Positions 1 through 9,677 of a DNA stretch of 64,000 bases are shown here, piece by piece. Origin of the DNA: Brassica napus (taxonomy: Eukaryota; Streptophyta; Magnoliopsida; Brassicales; Brassicaceae); the NCBI RefSeq assembly GCF_020379485.1, contig NC_063449.1:38189473-38253472 (forward strand), given 5' to 3'. The position numbers were made by a program, and so were the translations under genes. Each line of letters starts with the position of its first letter. Within the stretch, counting starts at the first letter, position 1. The notes under the pieces were generated by a model. It searched no databases. It saw only the letters and a program-made list of their open reading frames with translations, and was not told the origin of the DNA.

Positions 1-412
1 ACGAAGGGAGTATTATATTAGCGTGGTTAAAAAAATTTTAAAAGGAATTTCATCTTATATAGACACTATATAAACAAATTCTATGACTCTTTTTTAAAAG
101 TCAGAATAATAAAATAAGAATATTAATATTATTGATTTAAAGGTGAAATACAATAAGAATTACAGAAAAAAATATTAAAAGAAAAATAAAGAAAATTTAA
201 ATTAAAACTAACGTAAAATAAGGAAGATCAAAGTGATAAGACAAAGAGAAGCGTGGCATAGAATCAGTGGCTCAAATCACACAAAAATCTCCAACTCTCT
301 TCTCCTTGGATAAGAGAAGTATCAGAAGCCTTTCACTTCCACTGATCCATCCTTCTAATATTCCCATAACCATCTCACAAACTCACTCCTCATCTCCAAG
401 CCCCTCCGACCA
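1..412. other. Upstream region of PSBY
   Basis: No gene is visible. The stretch is AT-rich on the left and becomes C-rich, leader-like, from about 270. A TATATAA at 67-73 and two GATAAG (I-box-like) hexamers at 235-240 and 309-314 could belong to a light-responsive promoter and leader, but the transcription start cannot be fixed by reading. Confidence 0.4.
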
Positions 413-1021
413 ATGGCGGCGACAATGGCAACATCAGCCACATGCATGTCCCTAAACCCATCTCCTCCTAAGTCCCCAAACCAAAGCAAATCCATCTCCT
501 CATCAAAACCCTTCATCACCCTCCCAACCCCACCAAAACCCACCGTCTCTCTCGCCGTCACAAGCACCTCCCTCGCCGGCGCCGTCTTCTCCACCCTCAG
601 CTGCTCCGAACCCGCTTTCGCCGCCCACCAGATCGCCGAGCTCGCGGCGGCAGCGGCAGCAGGAGGTAACGACAACCGTGGACTAGCTCTACTCCTCCCG
701 ATCGTCCCGGCGATCGGATGGGTGCTCTTCAACATTCTCCAGCCGGCTCTCAACCAGATCAACAAGATGCGCGAGAGCAAAGGAGTCGTCGTGGGTCTTG
801 GCATCGGCGGTGGTCTCGCTGCGTCAGGGCTTTTGACTATGCCGCCGGAGGCCTCGGCTAGTGTGGTTAACGAGATGGCGGCGGTGGCGGAAGCGGCGGC
901 GAAAGGGGGAGACAACAGGGGACAGTTGCTGTTGTTCGTGGTTGCACCGGCTCTGCTTTGGGTTCTTTACAATATATTGCAGCCTGCTTTGAACCAACTC
1001 AATAAAATGAGGTCTGAGTGA
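413..1021 (+). CDS. PSBY: Photosystem II protein PsbY precursor, chloroplastic
   Basis: This single-exon gene encodes a 202-residue precursor that gives two small thylakoid membrane proteins at the edge of photosystem II, near cytochrome b559. The Ser/Pro/Lys-rich N-terminus (about residues 1-45) is a chloroplast transit peptide. A hydrophobic segment (about 46-62) leads to an Ala-X-Ala cleavage site at 68-70. The first mature unit (71-124) has a membrane span at about 90-108 and ends in LNQINKMR. A second signal-like hydrophobic stretch (124-143) and ASA at 148-150 precede the second unit, which repeats the pattern with WVLYNILQPALNQLNKMR. The tandem repeat of N-I-L-Q-P-A-L-N-Q is diagnostic. 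The ATG at 413 gives the normal transit peptide. The gene looks intact and is the left-most host gene here; ARR11, a near neighbour in Arabidopsis from memory, lies 38 kb away because of transposons. Confidence 0.96.
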   Translation: MAATMATSATCMSLNPSPPKSPNQSKSISSSKPFITLPTPPKPTVSLAVTSTSLAGAVFSTLSCSEPAFAAHQIAELAAAAAAGGNDNRGLALLLPIVPAIGWVLFNILQPALNQINKMRESKGVVVGLGIGGGLAASGLLTMPPEASASVVNEMAAVAEAAAKGGDNRGQLLLFVVAPALLWVLYNILQPALNQLNKMRSE

Positions 1022-1779
1022 TGATCAGTCTTGCTAATAATATATAATCATCATTGGGATTCAAATGTAAAATTAATCCCTTGTTTTATGGACATATCCT
1101 TTGTTATATCTCGCCCACTATATACTCGATGTATCTGCAATTAGGTTAGCTCTTGTAAGTTTTCAAGCGCCATCACTTTTCTTTATGCGATTTTGGTGTT
1201 TCAAATTCATGAAGATAACCTATATAGAATAATCTAGTGACTATAACCTAAGGATAAAAATGCCCCATGTTATGGTATATGTTTGCATGTTTTTTCTTGA
1301 TCTAGTACTCTAATGTCATATTCTGTTTGTGCTTACTCATGAGATTCTAGAAATTGTTTATTTGACATGTTTCTTAAATATTTGATATGCAGCTAATCGA
1401 CCCTAGAATGAATTACTTGCAAGTCGGAATTCATGTGTTGGTCATAACTTTTTTTGGGAAACAGAATAAGAATGTGGTACTCCTGCTATTAACAACTTGC
1501 AATACAAGAAATCATAGTGTGTTCGTATTTTTGGATCGTATTGCGCGTCTTGCAAAGTGACACCATAAAGACTACAATCGCATTTGTTTGCATTTGTAGA
1601 ACGAAGTAACTTAACAAATATTCAAGGTTGGATCATGTTTCATATCAAACCTTAATTAAACCTATTGTTTTTCCATAATCCATATATAAAAGACACAATT
1701 AGCCCAATATAATTCAAAGTAACCAAAGTTAGCTAAATACACATAGAGACTTAAACCTCTCTAACCAAGTACGAAGTGC
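1022..1779. other. PSBY 3' region and intergenic DNA
   Basis: AT-rich DNA that should contain the PSBY 3' untranslated region. I see no gene, RNA gene or repeat that I can name. Confidence 0.4.
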
Positions 1780-2112
1780 ATGGATTATTCAGAACAGTTA
1801 CGGTCATCCTTTTATGTGGGGCTCGGCTAACTTGGGTTTCGCCCAATCTAGTTTAGTTGTTGAGGCAAAAGCTTTGCTTGTGGTAATGCAGAACGTTTGG
1901 ATAAGGAGGAAATAACAATATGATTTTCGAAGGGCATTCAGAAATCTTGGTCAAAACGACCAATGCTCTACTAACTGATTCAACTATACAAAACATTTAC
2001 GAAGAAATAACTAGCTGGAGGAATAAACTATAACATTTACTTTTGTCAAACATATTGGAAACCAAGCCGCCCATATAATTGCCGACAAGGACCAGCAAAT
2101 TCTAGTTTTGAA
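1780..2112 (+). pseudogene. Decayed RNase H-like (RVT_3 type) fragment
   Basis: Translation in three successive frames gives pieces typical of the plant RNase H-like domain often left by non-LTR retrotransposons. The first is a block around SSLVVEAKALLVVMQNVWI (the Glu is the conserved acidic residue). The second is IFEGHSEILVKTTNALL, where the usual catalytic Asp of the 'EGDS' motif reads His. The third is FVKHIGNQAAHIIAD near the end. Two in-frame stops and a frameshift break it, so it cannot be functional. The CACTA-1 transposon begins about 20 bp downstream. Confidence 0.6.
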
Positions 2113-2132
2113 AATTGTAAAGTTTATCCACC

Positions 2133-2440
2133 CACTACAAGAAAACAGCGGTATTCTGACGGACATTCCGACGGAAAATGAAATCCTCGGAATATACCGA
2201 GGAATTTCCTCGGGAAACACAAAATTGGGGTTCCTCGGAATTTCCTCGGAATATACCGACGGAATTCCGAGGAAACCTCAGTCCGTCGGAATATTCCGAG
2301 GAACAATGTGTTCCTCGGAAAAAACCGATGAATTCCGAGGAAATATTATAGCCGTTGGAGAGCCGTTGGGGGATTTTACAAAATTCCGACGAACTAGCCT
2401 TTTCCGTCGGAATTTCCTCGGTATGTCGGCAGGATTTAAA
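2133..2440 (+). repeat. Left terminal and subterminal repeats of CACTA-1
   Basis: The 15-bp terminal inverted repeat is followed by about 300 bp packed with CCTCGGAATTTCC, TTCCGAGGAA and GACGGA-type motifs in both orientations. Such arrays usually bind the TNPA-class protein at transposon ends. Confidence 0.8.
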
Positions 2441-2441
2441 C

Positions 2442-2449
2442 TATAAATA
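2442..2449 (+). promoter_or_regulatory. TATA box of the CACTA-1 TNP2 gene
   Basis: TATAAATA lies 86 bases before the TNP2 start codon, followed by a pyrimidine-rich leader, at the junction of the subterminal array and the gene. Confidence 0.6.
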
Positions 2450-2534
2450 CAAGCACTCCTCTTCCTCTTCTTTCACTCCATATCTTCATCCTCCCTCTTA
2501 CTCTATTTACACACGAATTTGATTCATAAAAAAT

Positions 2535-5500
2535 ATGTCTTCTTCAAATTATTTTCGTTCTTGGATCGATCGACCTCATTTGGATCCGAACACGAGATTG
2601 CTTACGGAAGAATACCAACTAGGTATAACCGAATTCATGGGGTTAGTTCACCGACAACGGGAAGCAAAAACAGGTATGTTAAGATGTCCTTGCTCTAATT
2701 GTAAAAATAGAAAGGTTATTAAAGAGTGGGATGTTTGGACTCATCTATATTTGAGTGGGTTTACACGAAGTTACAAAATTTGGTATCATCATGGGGAAAC
2801 TGATTATGAACATGGTAGTACTAGCGAACCTCAGCCAGCGGTTAGATTAGAAGAACCAATTAGAACGGATGTAGATTATGGTGTAGGTACTGAGCAGATG
2901 GTAAATGATCATTTTAGAGGGGAAGATTTACCCAATGCAGAAGCTAGGAGATTTTATGATATGTTGGATGCTGGAAAGCAACCATTGTACGAAGGTTGCA
3001 GAGATGGTCATTCAGCTTTATCATCTGCTACAAGATTGATGGGCATTAAAACAGATTATAATTTGGCTGAAGACTGTGTGGATGCGATTGCTGATTTTGT
3101 AAAAGGTATTCTACCCGAGGATAATGTAGCTCCTGGTTCATACTACGAGGTTCAGAAACTCGTAGCTGGTCTTGGTTTATCGTATCAGGTAATAGATGTA
3201 TGCAGCGACAACTGCATGATTTATTGGAGGGCGGATGAACAGCGGGTTACATGCAAATTTTGTGGAAAGCCTCGTTATAAAGATACGAGTGGAAGAGTTC
3301 CAGTGCCATATAAAAGGATGTGGTATTTACCTTTGACGGAAAGGTTGCAGAGGTTGTATCTGTCTGAACGCACAGCGCAACCAATGAGATGGCATGCGGA
3401 GCACTCAACAGATGGTGAGATCAGACATCCTTCAGATGCAAAAGCGTGGAAGCATTTCCAATCAAAGTATCCCGACTTTGCGTATGAGAGAAGAAATGTC
3501 TACCTTGGATTATGTACTGATGGTTTCAGTCCGTTTGGCAAGAGTGGAAGACAGTATTCTCTATGGCCCGTCATTCTTACACCATACAACCTCCCCCCAA
3601 ACTTGTGCTTGCGACGAGAGTTTTTGTTTCTCTCGATTCTCGTTCCCGGACCAGAGCATCCTAAGAGATCACTTGATGTGTTTCTTCAGCCACTAATATA
3701 TGAGTTGCAACAACTATGGGCTCAAGGTGCTGAAACATACGATGTTTCGTGTAAAGAAAACTTTCAAATGCGGGCAGTACTAATGTGGACAATAAGTGAT
3801 TTTCCAGCATATGGTATGTTGTCTGGATGGACAACGCATGGAAGGCTATCATGTCCATATTGTCAAGATAACACTGATGCTTTCCAACTAAAACACGGAA
3901 GGAAAACGTGTTGGTTTGACTGTCACAGGAGATTCCTACCACCTGATCATCCATATCGTAGGAGTAGGAATTTGTTTACGAAGAACAAGAGGGTGTTTGA
4001 CAGTCCACCTCCGAAATTTGTGGGAAAGATTTGAAGATACAACTAAGAGATTTTGGTGCAGAAAGGACGCCAGAAGTCGGTGGACATGAGCGTTTTCCGG
4101 TAGATGCTGTTGGAGAACTACATAACTGGCACAAAAAAAGTATTTTCTGGGATCTGCCATACTGGGAGGATCATCTGCTAAGGCATAATTTAGATGTCAT
4201 GCATATTGAGAAGAACTTTTTTGACAATCTCATGAACACGATCCTTAATGTTCAAGGTAAAACAAAGGATAATTTGAAGTCAAGACTGGATTTAGTCGAT
4301 ATATGTGCTCGTTCAGAACTTCATGTTGATGAGAATGGTAGGGCTCCTTTTCCCATATACCGACTTGATGCAGCGGGAAAAGATGCGTTCTTTGATTGGA
4401 TTTCAAACGATGTGGAATTTCCAGACGGTTACGCATCAAATTTGCGTAACTGTATCGACAGAAAGGAAGGAAAGTTTACTGGCTTGAAAAGCCACGATTG
4501 CCATGTAATGATGCAGCGCCTCCTTCCGTTCGCCTTCAAGGAACTATTACCACGAAATGTTCATGAAGCAATTGCAGGGATAAGTGGTTTCTTCCGCGAT
4601 TTATGCACGAGATCAGTGACTCTTGAAGGTATTGAAAATTTGAAGACTAACATAGCCGTGATTCAGTGCAACCTTGAGAAGATATTTCCTCCCTCATTTT
4701 TTGATGTTATGGAGCATCTTGTTATTCACCTGGCAAGAGAATTGGAACTTGGTGGTCCTGTGCAGTATAGATGGATGTATCTGTATGAGCGGTATATGTT
4801 CCATTTGAAGAAGATGGTGAAAAATTTAAGTAGGGTGGAAGGTTCTATAGTCGCACAGATGATCAATGAAGAAACTTCAAACTTTGCCGAGTACTACTTT
4901 CCAGCAGAAGTTCAGACCAAAAACAGAAGACCTGCTCGGCATGATGATAGAGGCGAACGGGCAACATATCATGTTACGGTTCCAGACATTTTCACAGATG
5001 TTGGACGACTTAGCGGAAAACCAAAGGACCGTCGACTTACTGAGCAGGAGCGCAGTCATTTGCAAACATATTTGCTCACCAACTGCGAAGACGTTCTTCA
5101 ATATGAGAGGTAAATAAATGAGCTTACAAATTTTTATTTTAACAAGTTGAAATTTAAATCTTAATTAATTACATTATTGTCATCATATACAGGATTTTCA
5201 TGGCAGAAAAGCGGTTCGAGTATAGATACGCCACAGAGGACGAACTAGAAGAAATGAAGCAGAGAGAATTTAGTGGATGGATGTTTACTTATGTGAGTGC
5301 TTTAAACAAATTAAAATATATTTTATCACATATTTATACTAATTCACATTTATTGATATAATATATATATATGTGCTATTAATAGGTGTCTGCTGGTTTG
5401 GCCAGAGGTGAAACATTTGACGATTGGATACGTGAGATGGTCGTTGGACCAAACTTTGTTGTGAAGTCATATCCGAGATTTTGTACTCGAGGATATGCAT

Positions 5501-6151
5501 TCACAACTCAGAAGAGGAGACGTTCGAGTACGACTTATGATGCTGGCGTTTGTTCTGCATCAGGAGATGATGTATACTACGGACACATACATGAGATTTT
5601 GGAAATTAAGTATTTGGGCATGGTTGGATTGCGCTGTACTGTTTTCTATTGTGATTGGCACGACAACACCCCAGATCGAGGTGTGAGAACAGATGCATTT
5701 GGTGTTACATCAGTAAATTCGAGGCGAAAGCTGCAATATTATGATCCTTTCATTCTTGCTTCTCAGGCCGATCAGGTAATTAAATGTTAATTATTCAGAA
5801 TGATTCATCATCATGTGTATTAATTTATAATTTTTCTAAATGTTACAGGTTTGTTATATCAAGTACCCCCGGGTAAGGAACAGAGATGATCCATGGGTTA
5901 CTGTTACAAGACTCAACCCGAGAGGCCGAGTTCAGGGAAGTTCTGAGCTGGAAGACCCACTACAACCAAGCACATCCGGCAACTTAAGTGCAGCAGAAGA
6001 TTTAGCTGGAGTTGGCCTTGTAGTCGATTTAACCGACTTTGGAGAGGAAGCCGTCGTTCACGTAGAGGATGAACCAGTGATTGGAGAGTTTCACCAAGAT
6101 CCAGATTCAGATTCATCTGGTGATGATGACTCGGAAACAGACTACCATTGA
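2535..6151 (+). pseudogene. TNP2-type CACTA transposase (one frameshift)
   Basis: This is the main transposase gene of CACTA-1. Coding blocks are 2535-5109, 5193-5292, 5386-5775 and 5849-6151, separated by three small GT-AG introns. Together they total 3368 bases, one short of a whole number of codons. Domains in order: a Transpos_assoc cysteine block near residues 45-95 (CPCSNCKNRK), the Transposase_21 core (SDFPAYGMLSGWTTHGRLSC, then DCHRRFLP), a DUF4218 region (LEKIFPPSFFDVMEHLVIHL) and DUF4216 in the third block (FGVTSVNSRRKLQYYDPF), ending in an acidic Ser/Asp tail. At about 4025-4030 one base of an A run appears lost. The reading frame hits a stop at 4032-4034, while the homologous frame continues from about 4031. 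Full-length transposase is therefore unlikely unless the base is a sequencing error. The start follows a TATA box. Confidence 0.9.
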
Positions 6152-6432
6152 ACTTATTATTTTATTTTTTAAAGAAATACCGAGGAAATTCCGAGGAACA
6201 CTTGATATAACCTCTTTCCTCGGATAATAGTTATTTGGTTTATCTAGCAAGGCAAAGCTGAATACGAATTAAAAACTACTCAGAACACAACCAAATAAAA
6301 CGAAGAAACCATGTAAAAGAAATACGAACTCATAATTAAGAAACCCAAAAAAAAACTCAGTTCAAAATTAACAGAAAATAAGACCATAAAACGTTAGAAT
6401 AGAAAAGAAAATAAAATAGCCGGTGATAGCTC
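6152..6432. other. 3' region between convergent CACTA-1 genes
   Basis: AT-rich spacer between the TNP2 gene and the opposite-strand ORF, with a few CCGAGGAAATTCC-type motifs at 6179-6225. No gene is seen. Confidence 0.4.
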
Positions 6433-7881
6433 CTACTCCTCGTCTCCTGCTCCAGATGTTCCTGCATCGTTGGGTCTCTTGGACCTCTTTCTTACCCTGT
6501 GTGTACCACTCGAACCCGAACCAGAGCTGGATGGAGAGTTGTCCCGATGAACTACATCATCCTTTTGGCAACGACACGGCCTGATACGTGAAATGGCAGC
6601 CCAGATCTTGTGTAGCATGTCGTTGTTTGTCTTTATGCTCTGATCTCTCCAATGTTGTTGCTGGCGCGAAGTGGCGTTCGGTGGAAGCTCTTGCAGCTTG
6701 TACTGGCTGGAGTCTGATGGGAGTAGCTGATGGGGTTGTGAATCATCTGGAATGGCTTGTGCAGCCTCATCTTCTCCTTCTTCATCAACCACGCCCTTGC
6801 CTTTGGTCTGATATTTTGGCGTGAAGAAGGATGGCTTGTCTACTAGTGCGGTAGCAGGGGGTAGGAACTCAACTGCAGCCTCTGAAAGTAGAGAAGTCAG
6901 ACCGATCTGAGGCAGGTGGCAGTAGAGTGTTTTCTTCGCTCGGTCCTGGAATACGTAGACGTAAGGACCATCCCGATGGATCCTCGAGTGGGGACCAGCT
7001 ATGAACTCCTTACTTACTAGAGAAATGACATCCAGGTAGTTCCAAGCAATGTTGTTCGATCTGTCCAGTGCTACCTGCTGGTTCTTGCAGTCTACACCCA
7101 CATGTCTAAGGATCCGAGTAATCACTGCACCAAATCCACATGCATTGCTCTTGGATTTGGTTACTTTCCCCTTGTATCCTGCTAAGTTTGCGGCCAGCAC
7201 CGCTCCCATGTTGAAGGCAGTAGCAGGTGGGAATGTAGAGTTTCCAAATGCCGGTAGCAAATGCCTCACACCTTGGTACAGGAGGCACAACTCCCATTGC
7301 GTGACTGATGCGGCTGTGGTTGTCCCGTATAGCAATGAGCCAATGAGGCGTGTGGCATATCTCAGTACTGGGCTCCGGATAAGTGACTCCTTTGCCTGAG
7401 AAGATCTATAAACCCCTGTGCCAATCGTTTCCCAGAAGTTCAACAGCTCTGAAGTCCAATAAAGACCAGATGTCCTCTCCCCTGCACTCAATCCAAATAG
7501 TCCGCAGAGGTCTGTGAAAGATACCTCATAGTATACTTTCTGCACTACGAATGCCAGAAAACCTTCCTGATGGCTATCATCGGGACGGGTGACGTATGCG
7601 GATGCTATGAACTGGCGTACCAACTCCGGATAAGTGGGTTCGTTGAGGTTGCATAGTTGGCCTAGACCCATGTTCTGGAACAGTCCTTCAATGTCTGCTT
7701 GGATTCCCAATATTGTCATCGTCTCAGGACATGCTAGTTGTGTAGCCGGAACGGCTACCTTCTTCATGTTGTTGTAGTGGGTGGTATCAGACTTATCCCA
7801 CTTCTTTGGCCTTTGCTTCTCCAGCTGAGACGAACCCTCTTCTTGTGTGTTCTTCTTTGCTGACATTTTCGTGCGCTTCAT
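6433..7881 (-). CDS. ATHILA ORF1-like / plant transposon protein carried by CACTA-1
   Basis: This single 482-residue ORF runs against the transposase genes. It resembles the family annotated as Arabidopsis retrotransposon ORF-1 (ATHILA) or 'putative plant transposon protein', known from gypsy elements and from Brassica CACTAs. The recognisable part is residues 60-330, with FGLSAGERTSG, WNYLDVISLVSKEF and GPHSRIHRDGPYVYVF. The N-terminus is Lys-rich. The C-terminus is low complexity and ends in a basic patch (RVRKRSKRPN) that could be a nuclear localisation signal. The ATG at 7881 sits just after an acceptor-like TTTTGTAG, and a donor-like CAG-GTATAC near 8190 suggests an intron in the 5' leader. 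No catalytic motif is visible and the function is unknown. It is intact, unlike the neighbouring transposase, which hints at use or recent acquisition. Confidence 0.7.
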   Translation of the reverse strand: MKRTKMSAKKNTQEEGSSQLEKQRPKKWDKSDTTHYNNMKKVAVPATQLACPETMTILGIQADIEGLFQNMGLGQLCNLNEPTYPELVRQFIASAYVTRPDDSHQEGFLAFVVQKVYYEVSFTDLCGLFGLSAGERTSGLYWTSELLNFWETIGTGVYRSSQAKESLIRSPVLRYATRLIGSLLYGTTTAASVTQWELCLLYQGVRHLLPAFGNSTFPPATAFNMGAVLAANLAGYKGKVTKSKSNACGFGAVITRILRHVGVDCKNQQVALDRSNNIAWNYLDVISLVSKEFIAGPHSRIHRDGPYVYVFQDRAKKTLYCHLPQIGLTSLLSEAAVEFLPPATALVDKPSFFTPKYQTKGKGVVDEEGEDEAAQAIPDDSQPHQLLPSDSSQYKLQELPPNATSRQQQHWRDQSIKTNNDMLHKIWAAISRIRPCRCQKDDVVHRDNSPSSSGSGSSGTHRVRKRSKRPNDAGTSGAGDEE

Positions 7882-8390
7882 TCTCTACAAAATAGAATCA
7901 TTGCTCTCAACATGGTTATAATCAATTAAGAACTCAAAGCAACATGAAAATGAAAAGCGAAATCGAGTTGTGATAAAAAAAAACCAAATTGAAAAAAATT
8001 CTCAATCCCTAAATCATCTCAAATCCTGTTCCAAACTCGTTGATCACAGACAATTGTGTTCTATTCCATGTTTAAACATCTGTTTCATGCATATTTGATC
8101 AAGGAATCAACACGGAAATAAGAAATTCACAAAACCCAAAAAATTGCTCAAGAACACGATTTCAGAATGTGGAGATTCGCGGAGTATACCTGTCTTAGGG
8201 TGAAGACGAGTGTAGGAATCAGGTAGAGCTCGAAAAATCAAGTGGAATGGAGCCCAAAATTGTTCAAATCGGATGATTATAGAGAGAGAAAGGGGGGGCG
8301 AATTATAGGGGAAATCGGAGGGGATGAGAGTTCTAAGGTTTAGATCCAGAAAAGGTCGGGTTTTGCCTTATAATTCTGTTTTCCGAACAC
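7882..8390 (-). other. Leader region of the opposite-strand ORF
   Basis: This stretch probably holds the 5' leader and promoter of the minus-strand ORF. A splice-donor-like CAG|GTATAC on the minus strand near 8190 pairs with an acceptor next to the ATG. No other gene is seen. Confidence 0.4.
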
Positions 8391-8420
8391 ACATCGATCG
8401 ATGCGTTTTTGTTCTATAAC

Positions 8421-8929
8421 GCATCGATCGATGCGTTTTTAAAAAAACATACAAGATTTTCCGAGGACATTCCGAGGAACAATTGAGATTCTCGATCGAT
8501 CGATGGGATACTCTCATCGATCGATCACAATCTTACGGCCCGGTCCATCTTTGTAATCGATCGATTTGTTTTTGTTCAAAAACGCATCGATCGATGCGTT
8601 TTTAAAAAAACATACAAGATTTTCCGAGGACATTCCGAGGAACAATTGAGATTATCGATCAATCGATGGGATACTCTCATCGATCGATCACAATCTTACG
8701 GCCCGGTCCATCTTTGTAATCGATCGATTTGTTTTTGTTCAGAAACGCATCGATCGATGCGTTTTTAAAAAAACATACAAGATTTTTCGAGGACATTCCG
8801 AGGAACAATTGAGATTCTCGATCGATCGATGGGATACTCTCATCGATCGATCACAATCTTACGGCCCGGTCCATCTTAGTAATCGATCGATTTGTTTTTG
8901 TTCAAAAACGCATCGATCGATGCGTTTAT
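8421..8929. repeat. 163-bp tandem repeat with ATCGATCGAT palindromes
   Basis: Three units of exactly 163 bp start at 8421, 8584 and 8747, with a partial fourth at 8910. Each contains the 14-bp palindrome GCATCGATCGATGC, two or more further ATCGATCGAT-type palindromes and CCGAGGACATTCCGAGGAAC. The same palindromes recur near the right end of the element (about 11970 and 12180-12220), so the array may be an extra set of transposase-binding sites. Confidence 0.9.
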
Positions 8930-9677
8930 TTAAAAAAAATTACGTTTTGAAACCCCAAACACTAGTTCCTCGGAATTTTCTCGGAATATTCCGAGGAAAT
9001 TCCGAGGAAGAAGAGGGTTTCCTCGGAGTTCCCTCGGAATAATCCGAGGAAATTCCGAGGAAATAGGGTTTTTAAACCGAAAACAACGTTTTGCCGTTTG
9101 AATAACACCTATATAACCCTTATTAAGTGTCTTACGTTCATTATGAAGTCAAAAATTTGTTCCTTACCGTATAATTAACACTTTTCCGATTGTATGAACG
9201 AAATCTCGCAACATAAGACAAACACTTATACCTTTTAATGAACGGTAAAGGGAATACTTTCAATTAGTTTTGAATTTTTTATTTCATGGTTTATGCTCAT
9301 CTATACAAAGAATCCTCAATGGTATGCATTACAATTGTATAAGAAATGAAATACGGCAAAAAAAATTGATGTTTTGAAACCCCAAACACTAGTTCCTCGG
9401 TATTTCCTCGGAATATTCGAGGAAATTCCGACGGATATTTTACTATCCGTCGGAATTTCCTCGGAATATTTTCATTTTACCGGGCAAATATTTCGCGAAA
9501 ATTGAAATTAGAATTCCGACGGATAATGTCCGTCGGACCCTAGGTTTTATAACCACGAGCCCTTCTTCTTCCCCATTTCTCTCTTCTTCCTCTGCGCAAA
9601 TCCTCTCTTCTCTCCGGCGATTTCCCCCTGAAATCCGACGATATCTCCGGCGATCTCCCTCTTCTCTTACACAAATC
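8930..9677. other. Spacer and promoter region of the second CACTA-1 gene
   Basis: Two clusters of TTCCTCGGAATATTCCGAGG-like motifs (8960-9065 and 9390-9540) flank AT-rich DNA. From 9545 a pyrimidine-rich leader (CTCTTCTTCCTCTG and similar) precedes the split start codon at 9678. Confidence 0.5.

Noticed and set aside
355..915. 186-codon open frame antisense to PSBY
   Set aside because: It is the shadow of a GC-rich coding exon; no domain is seen and PSBY explains the sequence.
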